Source: Elgaria multicarinata webbii (taxonomy: Eukaryota; Chordata; Lepidosauria; Squamata; Anguidae). Taken from it: a DNA stretch of 64,000 nt. The stretch spans positions 46,212,726 to 46,276,725 of the forward strand of contig NC_086178.1 in NCBI RefSeq assembly GCF_023053635.1. The letters are read 5' to 3'. Positions 27,742 to 39,053 of the stretch are shown piece after piece; the stretch's first letter is position 1, and each line of letters starts with the position of its first letter. The notes under the pieces were generated by a model. That model ran no database searches. It saw nothing but the letters and a program-made list of their open reading frames with translations, and had not been told where the DNA came from. The position numbers and the translations under genes are program-made.

Positions 27742-29430
27742 GCAGAGGTCTGTAGTTCTTCTGAGCCACAAAATCCTGAATGAGCTTCTATTGCTGCAAA
27801 ATAGCTGTACTGTTTCAAAGTGACTGAAGGGGAGTTTTAAGGGAAGGAACGTCACTTACTTAGCATAGCGGTCTGATTTTTTTCATTTTAATCTTGATAC
27901 GCTTACAGTGTGATCCTAAAACAATTTACTAAAACGGTAGGTACATGATAGAGATAGATGGGGGCATACTTGTAGTTGCTCCATTACAAATCACAGCCGT
28001 ATTCCACCCCGAATTGCCATTGTAACCTCGATTATATGGAATTCACATGTCCTCAATATCCTGTAGCACAATCCAGTATGCCTGGAAATAATACAAACAA
28101 TAAATTCTATGTGAAAGACACCACCAAACAAAGAAAAGCAGAAAGAAGATCTAGCAGTTTTTGGTACTATCCAACTCATATTTCAGTTTAGGTCAAAGGA
28201 CTAGGATTTAAATCAATTGGATGCTACTGAAGTACATGAAGTCAGTAAGGCCAGTGTCCTGATCTTAAACTCTTGTGGTAACATATCTGCCTTAGACTAG
28301 CAAGATCAGGTCATAAATCATCTTAAATCCTAGCAGTATGGTTTCATGGGGTTATGGATTGGGTTTCCCGACAAGTCCAATTTATTATCCGCAAGAGCAG
28401 CTCTTTTCAGTCAGAAAGCTCCACAACCCACTTTTTCTTTTCATTTTTTACTGGCAGAATGTGTTGCTTTTGAGCTATGTGGCTATAACTTCAGTTAAAT
28501 TTCCCCACTGCTATTTCTGGAGCGGAGGAACAACTGGAACCTGCTGTTCTGTACTCTTTAAACAGCAGAGGGCTCCTGCAGATTTCAGTCTGGGGCAGGA
28601 AAATCTTCAAATGAAATGGAATGCTAGGGATTTTGCTGCTTCTATGAGGATCACTTATTGGTGATCCAATAAGCAGACTTGTTGGTTCCCTACACAAATA
28701 AGTGCAACTGAAAAATGCAGAGGATTAGATGGTCCATGAAGATGGGGAGAAATCTGCAATAAAAGTTCTGTCACAATTAGCAAAGCATCACCTACATCTT
28801 GCTTCAGGAGCAGTTTGGGCATAAGAGGAGAAGAGGATGCCTTTGAGGCACTTTGATGAGGGACAGTTGATCAGCAGATTTGCTCTTTCTGGGTTCTTCT
28901 TCCTGTGCATGCTGGCATGATCATGGGGGAAAGCTTAGTTTTAGTTATGACAGCATCCTTTGACCACCATTCATGCTTTCATGAGCTAAAAGGGAGAGTA
29001 CTCTAATAAAATCTATATGAATGATTCCATTTAGACAGTGTTGTACACAACTAAGCCACTCTTCCATTTCAAGGGCCTTGATTACAGAATATTGCAACTG
29101 CATTCATCTTGAAAAGCAACATCCCATATAAGAAAAGTGAAATAAAATTAAGTATGCTGCTAATCCTCCATGAACAGCAAGAAATCCTTGAGCTACTGAA
29201 GTGCCTCACATACCACTAATCCTCATTTCTCTCTCTGTGTATTGGCAGAAAATATAGTTTTGTAATCTTGGATTGCAAAATCTTTGTATTGAAAATATGC
29301 TTCTCTCTGAGCTCTTTATCAGTGATCATTGACCAGTTTTGTACATTTAACATCTCATACTAATTTCATTTCAGACAATGTACTGCCTTGAAAGAAAACA
29401 TCTTGAGTTATGACACATGCTCTGATCTTT
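27742..29430. other. No recognised feature
   Basis: Upstream flank of OTOS. No exon, RNA gene or repeat is recognisable; conserved regulatory sequence cannot be judged without alignment. Confidence 0.5.
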
Positions 29431-29435
29431 AGTTC

Positions 29436-29576
29436 TAATTAAGGCCAGATCTACACCAAGCAAGATATAATACTCTGAAAGTGGTTTGAAAACAGTATAT
29501 GGAATGTGTCACGGGTCCCAACAGTTGTCAGTGCACTTCAATACCGTTATAAAGCAGTAGTGTAGATCCTGCCCAG
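29436..29576. mobile_element. MITE, family B (GGCCAGATCTACACC ends)
   Basis: The left end is GGCCAGATCTACACCAAGCA and the right end is GTAGTGTAGATCCTGCCC, its near-inverted copy. The body contains TGAAAACAGTATATGGAATG and CAACAGTTGTCAGTGCACTT. Copies are at 35205 and 50652. Confidence 0.65.
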
Positions 29577-30890
29577 CACATCCTGGGATTAATTCCCAGG
29601 ACTGTGGGACATAGGAGCTAGTCAAGTGACAAGGTTTATAACTTCATCTTATATCTAGCTATTTGCCATCTGAGAAAAGTCCCCCCTTCCTACCTCATAA
29701 CATCACTGAAAGCATGACAAGAGTGCATTTTAGTAATGTTCCCAGAAATAACTTTTTAGTGACAATCAGGGCCTGCGTCAAAGGTAGGCATGGTCAGGCA
29801 GTGGCCAAAGGCCCACATTCTAGCAATGAGCGAAGGCTCCTCTTTACCATTGTAACCTGCTTGTTCATCAGCCTCTTGCCTGACCCAGACAATGACGGTG
29901 GTGAGGAGGAGCAAGCAAGCAAGTGGTAGCAATGATGAGAAAGAGAATGAGGAGCAATAGCGGCAGGTGACAATGATGGTGAGAAGATAACTGAGGGGGG
30001 CATTGAGGGTATCTGGAGTTGGTACCAATGACAACAATGAAATGCCATTTCTATACATGATAGTGTTTCTCTATGTGTTTTGAGTAGGAATAATCTTGCT
30101 TCTGAGTATCCATATATCCCTGGGACTTGGAGAAATGAAGTTATACTATATTACTGTAACCCTGTGCTGTGCAGGCCCTTGGTGGAATGCCAGCATCTCA
30201 CACCTTTTTTGAGAACTGTGGAGCCATTATAGGAAGATTCTGAGGAGAATTTGTGAGGGGAGATTCTGAGGAGACTAGAGAAGGAGACAAGTGTAAAGGA
30301 AGGCTCTGAATAAACTGCAAGGAGTAAGAAAAAAGAACTTCTGAGGAGGCTGAGGAAAGATGGGGGAAAAGAGAGCAGCTGCATCCTACACTTACCACAG
30401 TCACCACACAGCAACACACCCACAACCAGCTGTTAGTAACTGAAGCCAACTATAGCACCTTCTGAGTGCAGGGCTGCAGAACTAGAGAAAGGGTTTAAGA
30501 GATCATCTACTTTTGTGGACTCTATAGCTATTGAACTACCTTCCCTCCAATTTATTGTTTAGAAGCTGACATTCAATAATGAATTCATTTGAATGTTTGT
30601 TTTGCCTCTTCCTTCTGTCTCTCTTGGTAAATAAATCCTGGTTCTTGTTTTATAAATTGCTCACTGGTTTCCCCACCACAACCACCACCACTTTTCAGAG
30701 AACAGGAATCCTGGTGGGTTGGAGGCATCACATGCTAGTTCCTGGGAGCAGTACAGAGGAACAACTGACAGAGTGGGACTGGCTGGCTACAACATCTAGC
30801 CCTCTGCCTCAACTGCATTTTACCTGTTAGTAAGAGTGCCTTCTTTTCTTCTTCCCTTTTAATTCTTAGCTCTGCTTACTAGCTTGCTTT
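29577..30890. other. No recognised feature
   Basis: Purine-rich stretches (30230-30375) but no coding or repeat signature I can name. Confidence 0.45.
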
Positions 30891-30894
30891 GCTG

Positions 30895-31745
30895 GACTGT
30901 TTTAACTTGCAGCTTGCTACTCAGTGCCTGTAGCTAGGTACTGTACTGGGGCTGGAGCCTCACCTAGGATTGAACCAGCTCAGGGAAGAGGGTCATTAAA
31001 AGAACTAGCCCTGCCTTGGGCGGTGGTGTCAACTCGAAGGAGGTCACCCCTTAGGGGAGCTGCAGAGGCATTCCCCCCTGTTGGTTTGGATATAGGAAGG
31101 CTGCCAGGCTATGTGTGAGAGATAGGCCTGTGGCCCTGACCTAGGGGAAGAGCCTAGGTGGGGGGAGCTGTGGCATGTGGGGTCCTCCCCTGAGTGAGAG
31201 TCAGGGGAGGAGGAAAGATAAGAATAGAAGTTAAGAGCTCCAACCAATGGGGGGGGCGGAATGTAACCACGCATGAGCTTTATTTATTTGCCCTAACCGT
31301 TGCTACAGCTGCTTAAGGTTTTTCCCTTCTTTCTCCCTCCTTCTTTCTCTTTTCTAATCCTTTTCTCTCTTTCTCTCTCCCCTAAATTTCAGGGGTAGGG
31401 GTTGTTATGAACCAGGATGGTCCAGGATGGAAGGGACGGTTACCTGGAGGTAGAGGGTGCTGCCATAGCAGTTGTCATGGGAAAGGGAAGGAATGGTACG
31501 ATTGGGAGGAAATGTTATCAAAATCATGGGGGAGCCAGGTGGCTACAAGCCATTCCCCTCTGATCCCCTCCCCATCCTGCAGGTTCCTGGTGGACTGGCT
31601 ACTGAACCCTCTGGCCTGGTTGTGGTGCTGGTGAATGTCAGGTCAGTTCGCAACAAGACCTCACTCATCCATGATATGATCGTGGATGAGGGAGACGACC
31701 TGGTGTGCATCACTGAGACCTGGATGGGTGAGCTCACTCACCCAT
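30895..31745 (+). mobile_element. L2-like LINE, 5' region with start of the endonuclease domain
   Basis: The frame at about 31600-31730 encodes the beginning of an apurinic-type endonuclease: 'VVVLVNVRSVRNKTSLIHD', 'DEGDDLVCITETWMGE'. The Asn of the first motif and the Glu of 'TETW' are both present. The preceding 600 bases are pyrimidine-rich in part and probably include the 5' UTR. It breaks off near 31745 where other sequence begins. Confidence 0.65.
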
Positions 31746-31762
31746 CCAGCCAGGATTCTTCA

Positions 31763-31855
31763 GTGCAGTGGAATTGGAAGGGTTCTTGTAGGCCATCTAG
31801 TCCAACACCCAGGACATCCAGAGCCAAACCATTGCCAACTGGCTGAAAACCTCCA
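31763..31855 (-). mobile_element. CR1 LINE fragment
   Basis: GGAATTGGAAGGGTTCTTGT, GGCCATCTAGTCCAACACCC: complement of a CR1 3' UTR. Confidence 0.6.
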
Positions 31856-31885
31856 GAAAGGGAGAATTCACTGTATCCATAGATC

Positions 31886-32020
31886 AGTCGTGGGGAACAT
31901 GTGTCCCTCCAGATGTTGGACTGCAGCTCCCATCTTACCTAGCCAGCATAGCCAACAGTGAAGGATGACTGAGGTGCATCTCAACAACATTTGGAGGGCC
32001 AATATTCCCTATCTCTGCCT
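31886..32020. mobile_element. Palindromic MITE, family A
   Basis: CGTGGGGAACATGTGTCCCT, GGACTGCAGCTCCCATCTTA and the right arm 'CATTTGGAGGGCCAATATTC'. Bases 32030-33235 hold nothing recognisable. Confidence 0.6.
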
Positions 32021-33236
32021 TAGGTAATTTATTCCAATGTCTAAATATAAAACCACAGAAATCCTAGCAGCCATAGAATCATAGACATTTGATGGTGTCT
32101 TGTCCTTTCTTTACTTTTTGCAATAGAACAATCATTTTATGGGAAGTGCATGAAGGAAATGGTATAAAAATATAAATTTATCATACATTTTCTTGATGAA
32201 CGCATACAGCAGTTTCCAGAAGGTTTTCTGTTGGTTGGTTTGTTTAGTTGACTAATTGTCTACATAGGATTTACAGGCTTTAAAGCTAAACAGAGCCTAA
32301 TGTAGAATAAGTAAATGGAAACACACACACAAAACCAACAGAATCTGAAGCTGCGAGTTTCCCTACTATGTCTGGGATGGGCAAAAATGGTTTGTACTTA
32401 CAGGACAACTGATCAATTTTATTTTGCTTCTTCGCTTCAGCTTTTTACGTGCTTGGCGAGGATATATGTAAATTTCTCACTCAGCATGCCAAATTAAATT
32501 CCACACTGGCTGGAGACTGTCCAAAGATACCTTCTGTACTCTCTTGTACCATGCAGCACTTTTCATATGCTGAAAGCACAAGCATTTGCCTGCCTCCCAA
32601 GGTTCATCCGTAGCAATAGTCCCGTGGTGTCCTGCTTACAGGGCAAACAACTTAGTATTCCCCTTTCTGGTATCATCTACAAAGCAGTTTCTTTGTTTAA
32701 AGTTACTTATAAATATTTCAGTTCTGTTAGCCAAGAAGCACATTAATCTGCATGATGCAAACAACTGGGCTCAGTTCAGCAGAGCCAAGTTTGTGAAAGC
32801 AGTATGAAAAGCAGAAGTCTCTAACTCATTGGAAGACTTGGAGGGCGTTCTCCCAATGAAAGTAATGGCAGCTTTCTAGGGTGCTAAACAGCACACAACT
32901 GCATAAAGCATAAATAACAACCAGAACACTGGGGTAAACGGACTAATATAGTATGTTATCACGAAAGAAATTGCAACAGGATTAGGACACATAACATCCA
33001 TTACATATGTCGTAACAGAGTGAAAACATTCAGAAACAGTCGCATGTATTTAGTAATGAAATGCTGAAAAGAAAAGAAAATGGCACACAGTGAGAGAAGG
33101 CTTTACAGGACTCCAGATTTTGCATCTGTTTCATCACAGCTTCTTAAGAAACTCGCCTGTTGCAATTTCTTTCATGCTAACTTATTATATTAGTTTGTTT
33201 ACCCCAGTGTTTTGATTGTTATTTTTGTACAGTTAT

Positions 33237-33312
33237 GTGCTGTTTAGCATTGAGTAGGGGGTTGGACTCGATGGCCCTTCCAACTCTGCTATTCTATGAT
33301 TCTGTGATTCTG
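33237..33312 (+). mobile_element. CR1 LINE 3' end
   Basis: GGGGGTTGGACTCGATGGCC, CTTCCAACTCTGCTATTCTA and TGATTCTGTGATTCTG: the usual CR1 terminus. Confidence 0.85.
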
Positions 33313-33910
33313 ATTTCTCTCTGTTGGTTACTTACAGTTGCTGCCTCCGTTTTTGAGCTTTCTAGGGTGGCCATGAGTCCTACTTCAGAGGGGACAGTCC
33401 TCTTGTTGATAGCATTTTCTATTTGAAGGGCTGCCCAGTTCCAGTCCAATTTAAAGACGTTGAATCATAAGAAGGGAGAGCAGGAGGGGCCTTGGCGTTG
33501 CCCCTCAACAGTTAGCGCCTGGACAGCAGGCTGAGCAGGCACACAGGTTGCTTGGTGACAGTCTTCCCCAATACTATATGCTGAACTGTATTTTATTGCT
33601 ATAGTATTTTTTCTAAATATGCATCAATACATATAAATCAGCATGTGCAAATTTTATGCGAATTGGCACCCTCTTTTGTGGCAATGCATTTCCTCTTTTT
33701 TGGGGTGTGTGTGTTTTGCTTGCCCCTAGCGTGTGTGTTTTATTCTGAGCATTAAGGCATCCTTATATTCAGAAAAAAACCTGCATCCTTACCAGGTTTC
33801 AGATATTTTCACGTTCACAACAGATTCCTTAAGACAGCGACTAACAAGAGAGCACTTGATTTTGTACTGAAAAGGGAATGCTATCGCGGCTTATTCTTTT
33901 TCATGAAACA

Positions 33911-33924
33911 GCACCATCTAGTGG
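33911..33924 (-). promoter_or_regulatory. CTCF-like motif
   Basis: The complement CCACTAGATGGTGC matches 13 of 14 CTCF core positions. Flanks 33320-34370 are otherwise featureless apart from a diverged GCATAAA-type repeat near 33600-33720. Confidence 0.35.
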
Positions 33925-34375
33925 TGGAATAAATGCCATCATAAATTTGATACTGGATAATCTCTGTATTTTTAAAACACGGATTACTAAGGGAAACCGA
34001 GGGAGATGTCCTGGCTGTTGATAATGTCATGTAATTGACCTTTAAACTTCTGTGAGTGGCCAGTCATGAGAGTGCTATAAATCACTCATTTAGAGAAGCC
34101 CTCAGATTCTAAGCCTACTTATTCTCATGTATTAGAGGAGGCCACAGCTTGCACACAAAGTTTCTGAATGCTTTTCAGAGACAGCCCCACAGAGCATGTT
34201 ACAATGATCCAGTCTGCATGTGTCCAGAGGCATGTGTAACTATGCCCACATCTGCAAAAGCACTCCCATAACAGCACATCTCCATGCTCAGGTGAGCTGA
34301 CTTCTGCCTTGTCTGGATGCTCAGTTTATTCACCTATATCCAATCTATCGCAGTACTCAGACACTGGTTTAAAAC

Positions 34376-34535
34376 TAGGGGTGTGCACGGACCCCCCGCT
34401 CCGCGCCGCGCTGCCCATACTCCGCTCCTCTTCGCCGCGGAGCTCCGGCTCCAAATCGGAGCTCCGCAGTGGAGGGGAATGGTGCCAGGTAAGGCCGGGA
34501 GAGGAGGGTGCGGGGGGGGGGGGAGTTTACCGGGA
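34376..34535. mobile_element. hAT-type element left end, GC-rich
   Basis: CTAGGGGTGTGCACGGACCC followed by GC-rich sequence with 'GAGCTCCG' words, as in the subterminal parts of the element at 8127, and a G run. No right end was found. Bases 34540-35195 hold nothing recognisable. Confidence 0.45.
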
Positions 34536-35204
34536 ATCTAATCCAACGTATAAAACATATTCCCTAAAGTGGCCTTTAGAATGACAAAGGAATCATTTCA
34601 TCACTTTCAAAACTGATCATTTTCTTTCAAAGGAAGAGGAAGCAGCACTCTCTCCCATCTGGCCAGGATACCTGCCCATCTCAAAACCTTCCCCTCTCCA
34701 GCTATCAGTCACCATTATGGAGGCTACTAATGGGAAAGTAAGCAGCAGCCCTTCCATTGTATTAGATCTAGTTCCATGTCCTGTTGAATTAAAGTCCACT
34801 GAAGGTTGTAATTAAGAATCTAGTGCCTGAGTTTGGGTTTTTTTATTCCACCCACCCTCCCAATTCCTTTCCCCTTTTAACTCACATTTCTGGACCTTTG
34901 CAAGCCACTCTGGGGGACTGTTCAGCTGAAGAACTGGACAAAAAGCAAATAAATCAAATTATTTTAAATTCCTTGTTGGATGAATGTTGTACTGCTAATC
35001 TAGCTATGTAGCTGCCCTACTCTGTCATATGAATCCCTGTTATTAAGTTTTCACTTATACTTCCACCAAGGCTGTGAAAAGAGCCCTACACTTTTTAAAA
35101 TATATTATGGGGGAGATCAGTTCCCCAGCAACCCTCCTTCCTCACATTCCTACACACACACACACCTGCTCTGTAAGGAATTAACTGTGATTGACTTAGT
35201 CCAG

Positions 35205-35335
35205 GACCAGATCTATACCAAGCAGGATATGACACTTTGAAAATGATTTGAAAACTGTATATGGTGTGTGTCCTGGGCCCCAATAGTTGTACTGTTATAA
35301 ACCATTTTTAAGCTGTAGTGTAGACTCTGCCCAGG
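35205..35335. mobile_element. MITE, family B
   Basis: GACCAGATCTATACCAAGCA ... TGAAAACTGTATATGG ... CCCAATAGTTGTACTG ... GTAGTGTAGACTCTGCCC: same layout as at 29436. Confidence 0.65.
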
Positions 35336-35397
35336 TTCAAACCAATTTCTGCAGGACTAAACTGGATTTAATACATTCTGCTACAGAATTTTGTATG

Positions 35398-35603
35398 AAT
35401 GAATGAATGAATGAATGAATACCTTTATTGAATAAGTCTACTGACCATTTCAAAAAAATCACATATTATTAAAAACAAACAAATACTTAAAATTTATGAT
35501 TTAAAATTCTAAAACAATATACAGTTCATAATTAATACATTATATATGACTAACAGTTAATAAAACCCCACATATATTGCAACATTTGATAAAAACTTAT
35601 TAA
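35398..35603 (-). repeat. LINE 3' UTR and (ATTC)n tail
   Basis: Read on the minus strand, AATAAAGGT precedes about six ATTC units. There is no poly(A), as in several non-L1 LINE clades that prime on short repeats. Confidence 0.75.
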
Positions 35604-38600
35604 TTAATCCATTTTTTCTAATTCTTTTTTCCTTATACTGGCTGCTTTAAGAGCGAAGAGAGCAACCCTCTGGGTCACAAAATAGTTAGAACCGCGTAGG
35701 AGAAAGGCCAATTTATCCTTGGCTGACCAGTCTCTCATGCGTATTAAAAACATAGATAGATAATGTTCTCTACATTTTGAATATAAACAACATTCAAGTA
35801 AATAGTGAGTTAAATCTTCAATTTCAGGGTTGCCACATATACATAGTCTATCTTTCGATGGAATACCTTGGAATCTACCCTGTAACATCATTGTGTCCAT
35901 CAGCTCGAATCGAAGCCGGGTAAAGGCTACTCGATGGGCCCGTTTCATAACAAAAAACAAATATTTTTCTTCTTTGAAATGGAATTTTGTTTTGGCTAGC
36001 CATTTCATGGCCCTTGATTTTGACACTGCCGCTATATCAGACTGCCTTCTAATATCTGAAATCCTGAGTTTAATGGCATTTCTTATATTGGTGTTTGAAG
36101 TGCTAAGTGCCTGCAGACTAAAGCCATAGTTTGGTAGCATCTTACTAAATTTATAAAGCCAGGAAGTTTTTAAAGGTTTGGCCATCTGCTCGAGAAGACA
36201 CATCTTTGGAAGCCTGGCTTCATTCATCGAAACTAGCTTGAACCAATAATTAAATAGCCTACAATGTATTTGGTCTAAAACAGCCAAGATACCTAATTCC
36301 GATCTAAGCACGTATGCTGGACAGGCAAATGCAACCCCTAGAATCATACGAAAGAAACGGTTTTGGACCCTTTCTATTTCCCTACTTTTAGAAAAGCCCC
36401 AGATTTCAGCCCCATAAATTATTATCGGCAACACTTTAGCCTTGTACACATTAATTACTGGCAAAAGAGAACCAGGATGTCTATAATTCAAGAGCTTGTT
36501 CAAGGATTTTGCACACACCGTTGCCTTTAGTTCGTTTCTTTTTAACTGCAGTGCCCAAGAACCTGAGGAAGTAAACTCTAAGCCAAGATAGATAAATGAA
36601 TCCACCTGGTCAATTTCATTAGAATCCAAAACCCACTTATATCGCTTCTTTTTCTTTCCAAAGACTAACACTTTTGATTTCTTACCATTAATCGTTAAAT
36701 CATTTTCCCTGCAATATAAACTAAATTTTCTCAGAAGCCTCCGCAAACCAACCTGTGTGGTAGAAAACAAAATCATATCATCCGCATAAAGGAGGATATT
36801 CAACGATTTATCCAGTATCCTTGGCATATGAAGCTCTTGACTATGTAGTGCGGAAACTACATCATTAACATAGAAATTGAAGAGGAATGGCGCAAGAATA
36901 CAACCCTGACGAACTCCTTTACTTGTGGGAATGTCGTTTGTTAAAGCTTGGTTTACCCCTGTTCTAACCTTCAAACGGGTATCTGTATAGAGGATCTTTA
37001 TAAGAAAAAGGAGTCTCTGATCAATGTTTGTTTTAGCCAACTTATCCCAGAGAAGACTTCTGTTAATTGAATCAAAGGCTGCAGTTAAATCGATGAATGC
37101 TGTGAAGAGCTGTCCACCCTTTGAGGTGTATTTAGATATCAAATGAGATAGTGTGAAACAATTATCAATAACAGACCTTCCCTGCCTAAAACCTGCCTGC
37201 TCTTCTACCAAAATAGCATTTTGTTCCGCCCACTCCTCTAATTTTTGGTATAAGAATCTGGCATAGATTTTTGCAGGGATATCTATTAAACTGATAGGTC
37301 TATAGTTACTGGGGTCTCTGCGATCACCTTTTTTAAATAAGGGAATTACTATGCTAAGTTTCCATCCATTAGGTATACGACCAGTATTACTTATATGAGT
37401 GTAGAGGCCTGCAAGAACAGAAGCCCACCAGTCAACATTGTCTTTAAAAAGTTCTGGTGGCAAAAAATCTTCTCCAGGAGCCTTATTATTCTTTAACATG
37501 AGAATGAGAGGCTTTATTTCTTGTTTTAAAATTGGAGGCCATTTGGGAATGGCATCAATGTCTTCTGCAACATTTATTCCTTCCCCGTTTGCCTTATCCC
37601 TAAATAGTTCGAAATAAAAGTCTTCCCATACTTTAGCAGATACAGGAATCTCTACACTATAATTGTCTGTTCTAAATCTGGCAGATACCATATGCCAAAA
37701 ACTTGCTGAATTTTTGTTTCTGGCCGCCTGTTCCAACTCTGACCAACTTTTTGCATAATAATTAATTTTCTTATCTATGAGTAATTTCTTATAATTTCGC
37801 CTAAGTTTAAGCATAAGTACATGTGCTTCATTGTCCAAGGTATCACGAGCAATCCTCATTTGTTTTCTCAGTCTATTCCTTGAAACTCTACAATCTGCAT
37901 CAAACCAAGTACTTTTTATATTCCTCAGACCATTTCTACTGTCCCTTTTTAGTAACCAGGGTTTAATTTGTGAACAAATTGTTTGGTATGCAGACAGCAC
38001 AGACTCAATGTTTGTATCCAGAGCACATATCAGATTTCCCAGGGCTATTCCCTCATTTGATTTCAGACAGGATTTGAGATTCTGGGTATTCACATGCTCC
38101 CATCTTATTCTTTTCTCACTAACAATGTCTAGCCTACTTGACACATACTTGTCTAACTGGGTCACTAATCTACAATCTGATTCTAAAATTAAGTGAGTTG
38201 AAATGGGTTGATGGTCACTCTCTTCTCTTGTAGTTACCCTAATTCCTGGGAACAGATGAACATTCTGTCTAGGGACACAAATGTAATCTATAACACTGCC
38301 AGCTGAATGTGTAAAATATGTATATGGATAAAGAAGCCCGGTATCACTGGGACCTAAAATTTGAAGCCCTAATTTATAGGTTAACTCCAACAAATTCCGA
38401 CCTGCCTTATTTACTTTCCTATCTCTGGAGGACCAGTAATAGATCTCCTGGAGGTCTTCATGAAGACCCCAACGCTCAGCAGATTGTGAAGGATTGGAGC
38501 CAATTCTGGCATTAAAATCACCCAACATGATAATTAAATCATTCGGGAATCTCGTACCTAAATCCTCCACCAAATGTTCCAAAAGAAGCCAGACATCCTG

Positions 38601-39053
38601 AAAATAATACTGTGAGTTGAGTGGTGGTATATAAATATTTACTAATAATAATGATAAACCTGGGGTTTTTAACCTAATTACTAAACTATTTTGTGGAGCA
38701 AAACTATTACACACCAGCTCACCAACCCAACCTAAATCTTCCTTAACAAGAATTGCTAATCCTCCAACTGCTCTGCCCTTATTCTTCATTTTCCGAGCAG
38801 GATCATTCCAAACAATATAACCTGGGAGGATATTCTCATTATTTATGAGCCAAGTTTCTTGGAGGGCAATCACATCAAAGTCAAAAAGGAATTCCTTCAG
38901 GTCAACTCCCTGCTGACAAGACCTCCAGCCCGATACATTCCATGAGAGAAATTTAACTGGCCTGCTAGTGTGATTGTGGGGACTAAGATATGCATGAGAT
39001 GAAAATCTAGCTGTCAATGAATCCTCCCTCCCTAAATCAATTAGCTCTCCTAA
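35604..39053 (-). CDS. LINE ORF2 protein: APE endonuclease, reverse transcriptase, CCHC
   Basis: Open from the codon after the ORF1 stop to the TAA-type end at 35604, about 1150 codons. Numbering from the TTG at 39017, the endonuclease (about 22-275) has 'FLSWNVSGW', 'LQETW', 'GDFNAR' (166-171) and 'SDHQP' (267-271). The RT (about 500-800) has 'FIDLTAAFD', 'GVRQGC' and 'YADD' (744-747). A C-X1-C-X9-H-X4-C motif lies at 1059-1076. All catalytic residues are present. No ATG occurs before residue 77, well inside the endonuclease, so an ordinary AUG start cannot make a full ORF2. Stop readthrough or non-AUG initiation, or a recent CGA-to-TGA change in a single-ORF element, would explain it. Confidence 0.85.
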   Translation of the reverse strand, partial: LGELIDLGREDSLTARFSSHAYLSPHNHTSRPVKFLSWNVSGWRSCQQGVDLKEFLFDFDVIALQETWLINNENILPGYIVWNDPARKMKNKGRAVGGLAILVKEDLGWVGELVCNSFAPQNSLVIRLKTPGLSLLLVNIYIPPLNSQYYFQDVWLLLEHLVEDLGTRFPNDLIIMLGDFNARIGSNPSQSAERWGLHEDLQEIYYWSSRDRKVNKAGRNLLELTYKLGLQILGPSDTGLLYPYTYFTHSAGSVIDYICVPRQNVHLFPGIRVTTREESDHQPISTHLILESDCRLVTQLDKYVSSRLDIVSEKRIRWEHVNTQNLKSCLKSNEGIALGNLICALDTNIESVLSAYQTICSQIKPWLLKRDSRNGLRNIKSTWFDADCRVSRNRLRKQMRIARDTLDNEAHVLMLKLRRNYKKLLIDKKINYYAKSWSELEQAARNKNSASFWHMVSARFRTDNYSVEIPVSAKVWEDFYFELFRDKANGEGINVAEDIDAIPKWPPILKQEIKPLILMLKNNKAPGEDFLPPELFKDNVDWWASVLAGLYTHISNTGRIPNGWKLSIVIPLFKKGDRRDPSNYRPISLIDIPAKIYARFLYQKLEEWAEQNAILVEEQAGFRQGRSVIDNCFTLSHLISKYTSKGGQLFTAFIDLTAAFDSINRSLLWDKLAKTNIDQRLLFLIKILYTDTRLKVRTGVNQALTNDIPTSKGVRQGCILAPFLFNFYVNDVVSALHSQELHMPRILDKSLNILLYADDMILFSTTQVGLRRLLRKFSLYCRENDLTINGKKSKVLVFGKKKKRYKWVLDSNEIDQVDSFIYLGLEFTSSGSWALQLKRNELKATVCAKSLNKLLNYRHPGSLLPVINVYKAKVLPIIIYGAEIWGFSKSREIERVQNRFFRMILGVAFACPAYVLRSELGILAVLDQIHCRLFNYWFKLVSMNEARLPKMCLLEQMAKPLKTSWLYKFSKMLPNYGFSLQALSTSNTNIRNAIKLRISDIRRQSDIAAVSKSRAMKWLAKTKFHFKEEKYLFFVMKRAHRVAFTRLRFELMDTMMLQGRFQGIPSKDRLCICGNPEIEDLTHYLLECCLYSKCREHYLSMFLIRMRDWSAKDKLAFLLRGSNYFVTQRVALFALKAASIRKKELEKMD

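Noticed and set aside
34376-34535. A CpG-island promoter
   Set aside because: The GC-rich block starts with the TAGGGGTGTGC terminus of a hAT-type element, so it is better explained as a transposon end.
28000-35200. Exons of GPC1 or another gene expected near OTOS
   Set aside because: No recognisable coding segment with splice sites; in human the interval beyond OTOS is also long and gene-poor.
35830-38515. Open frames on the + strand (about 100-120 residues) inside the big LINE
   Set aside because: They are antisense shadows of LINE ORF2, with no motif and no splice context.
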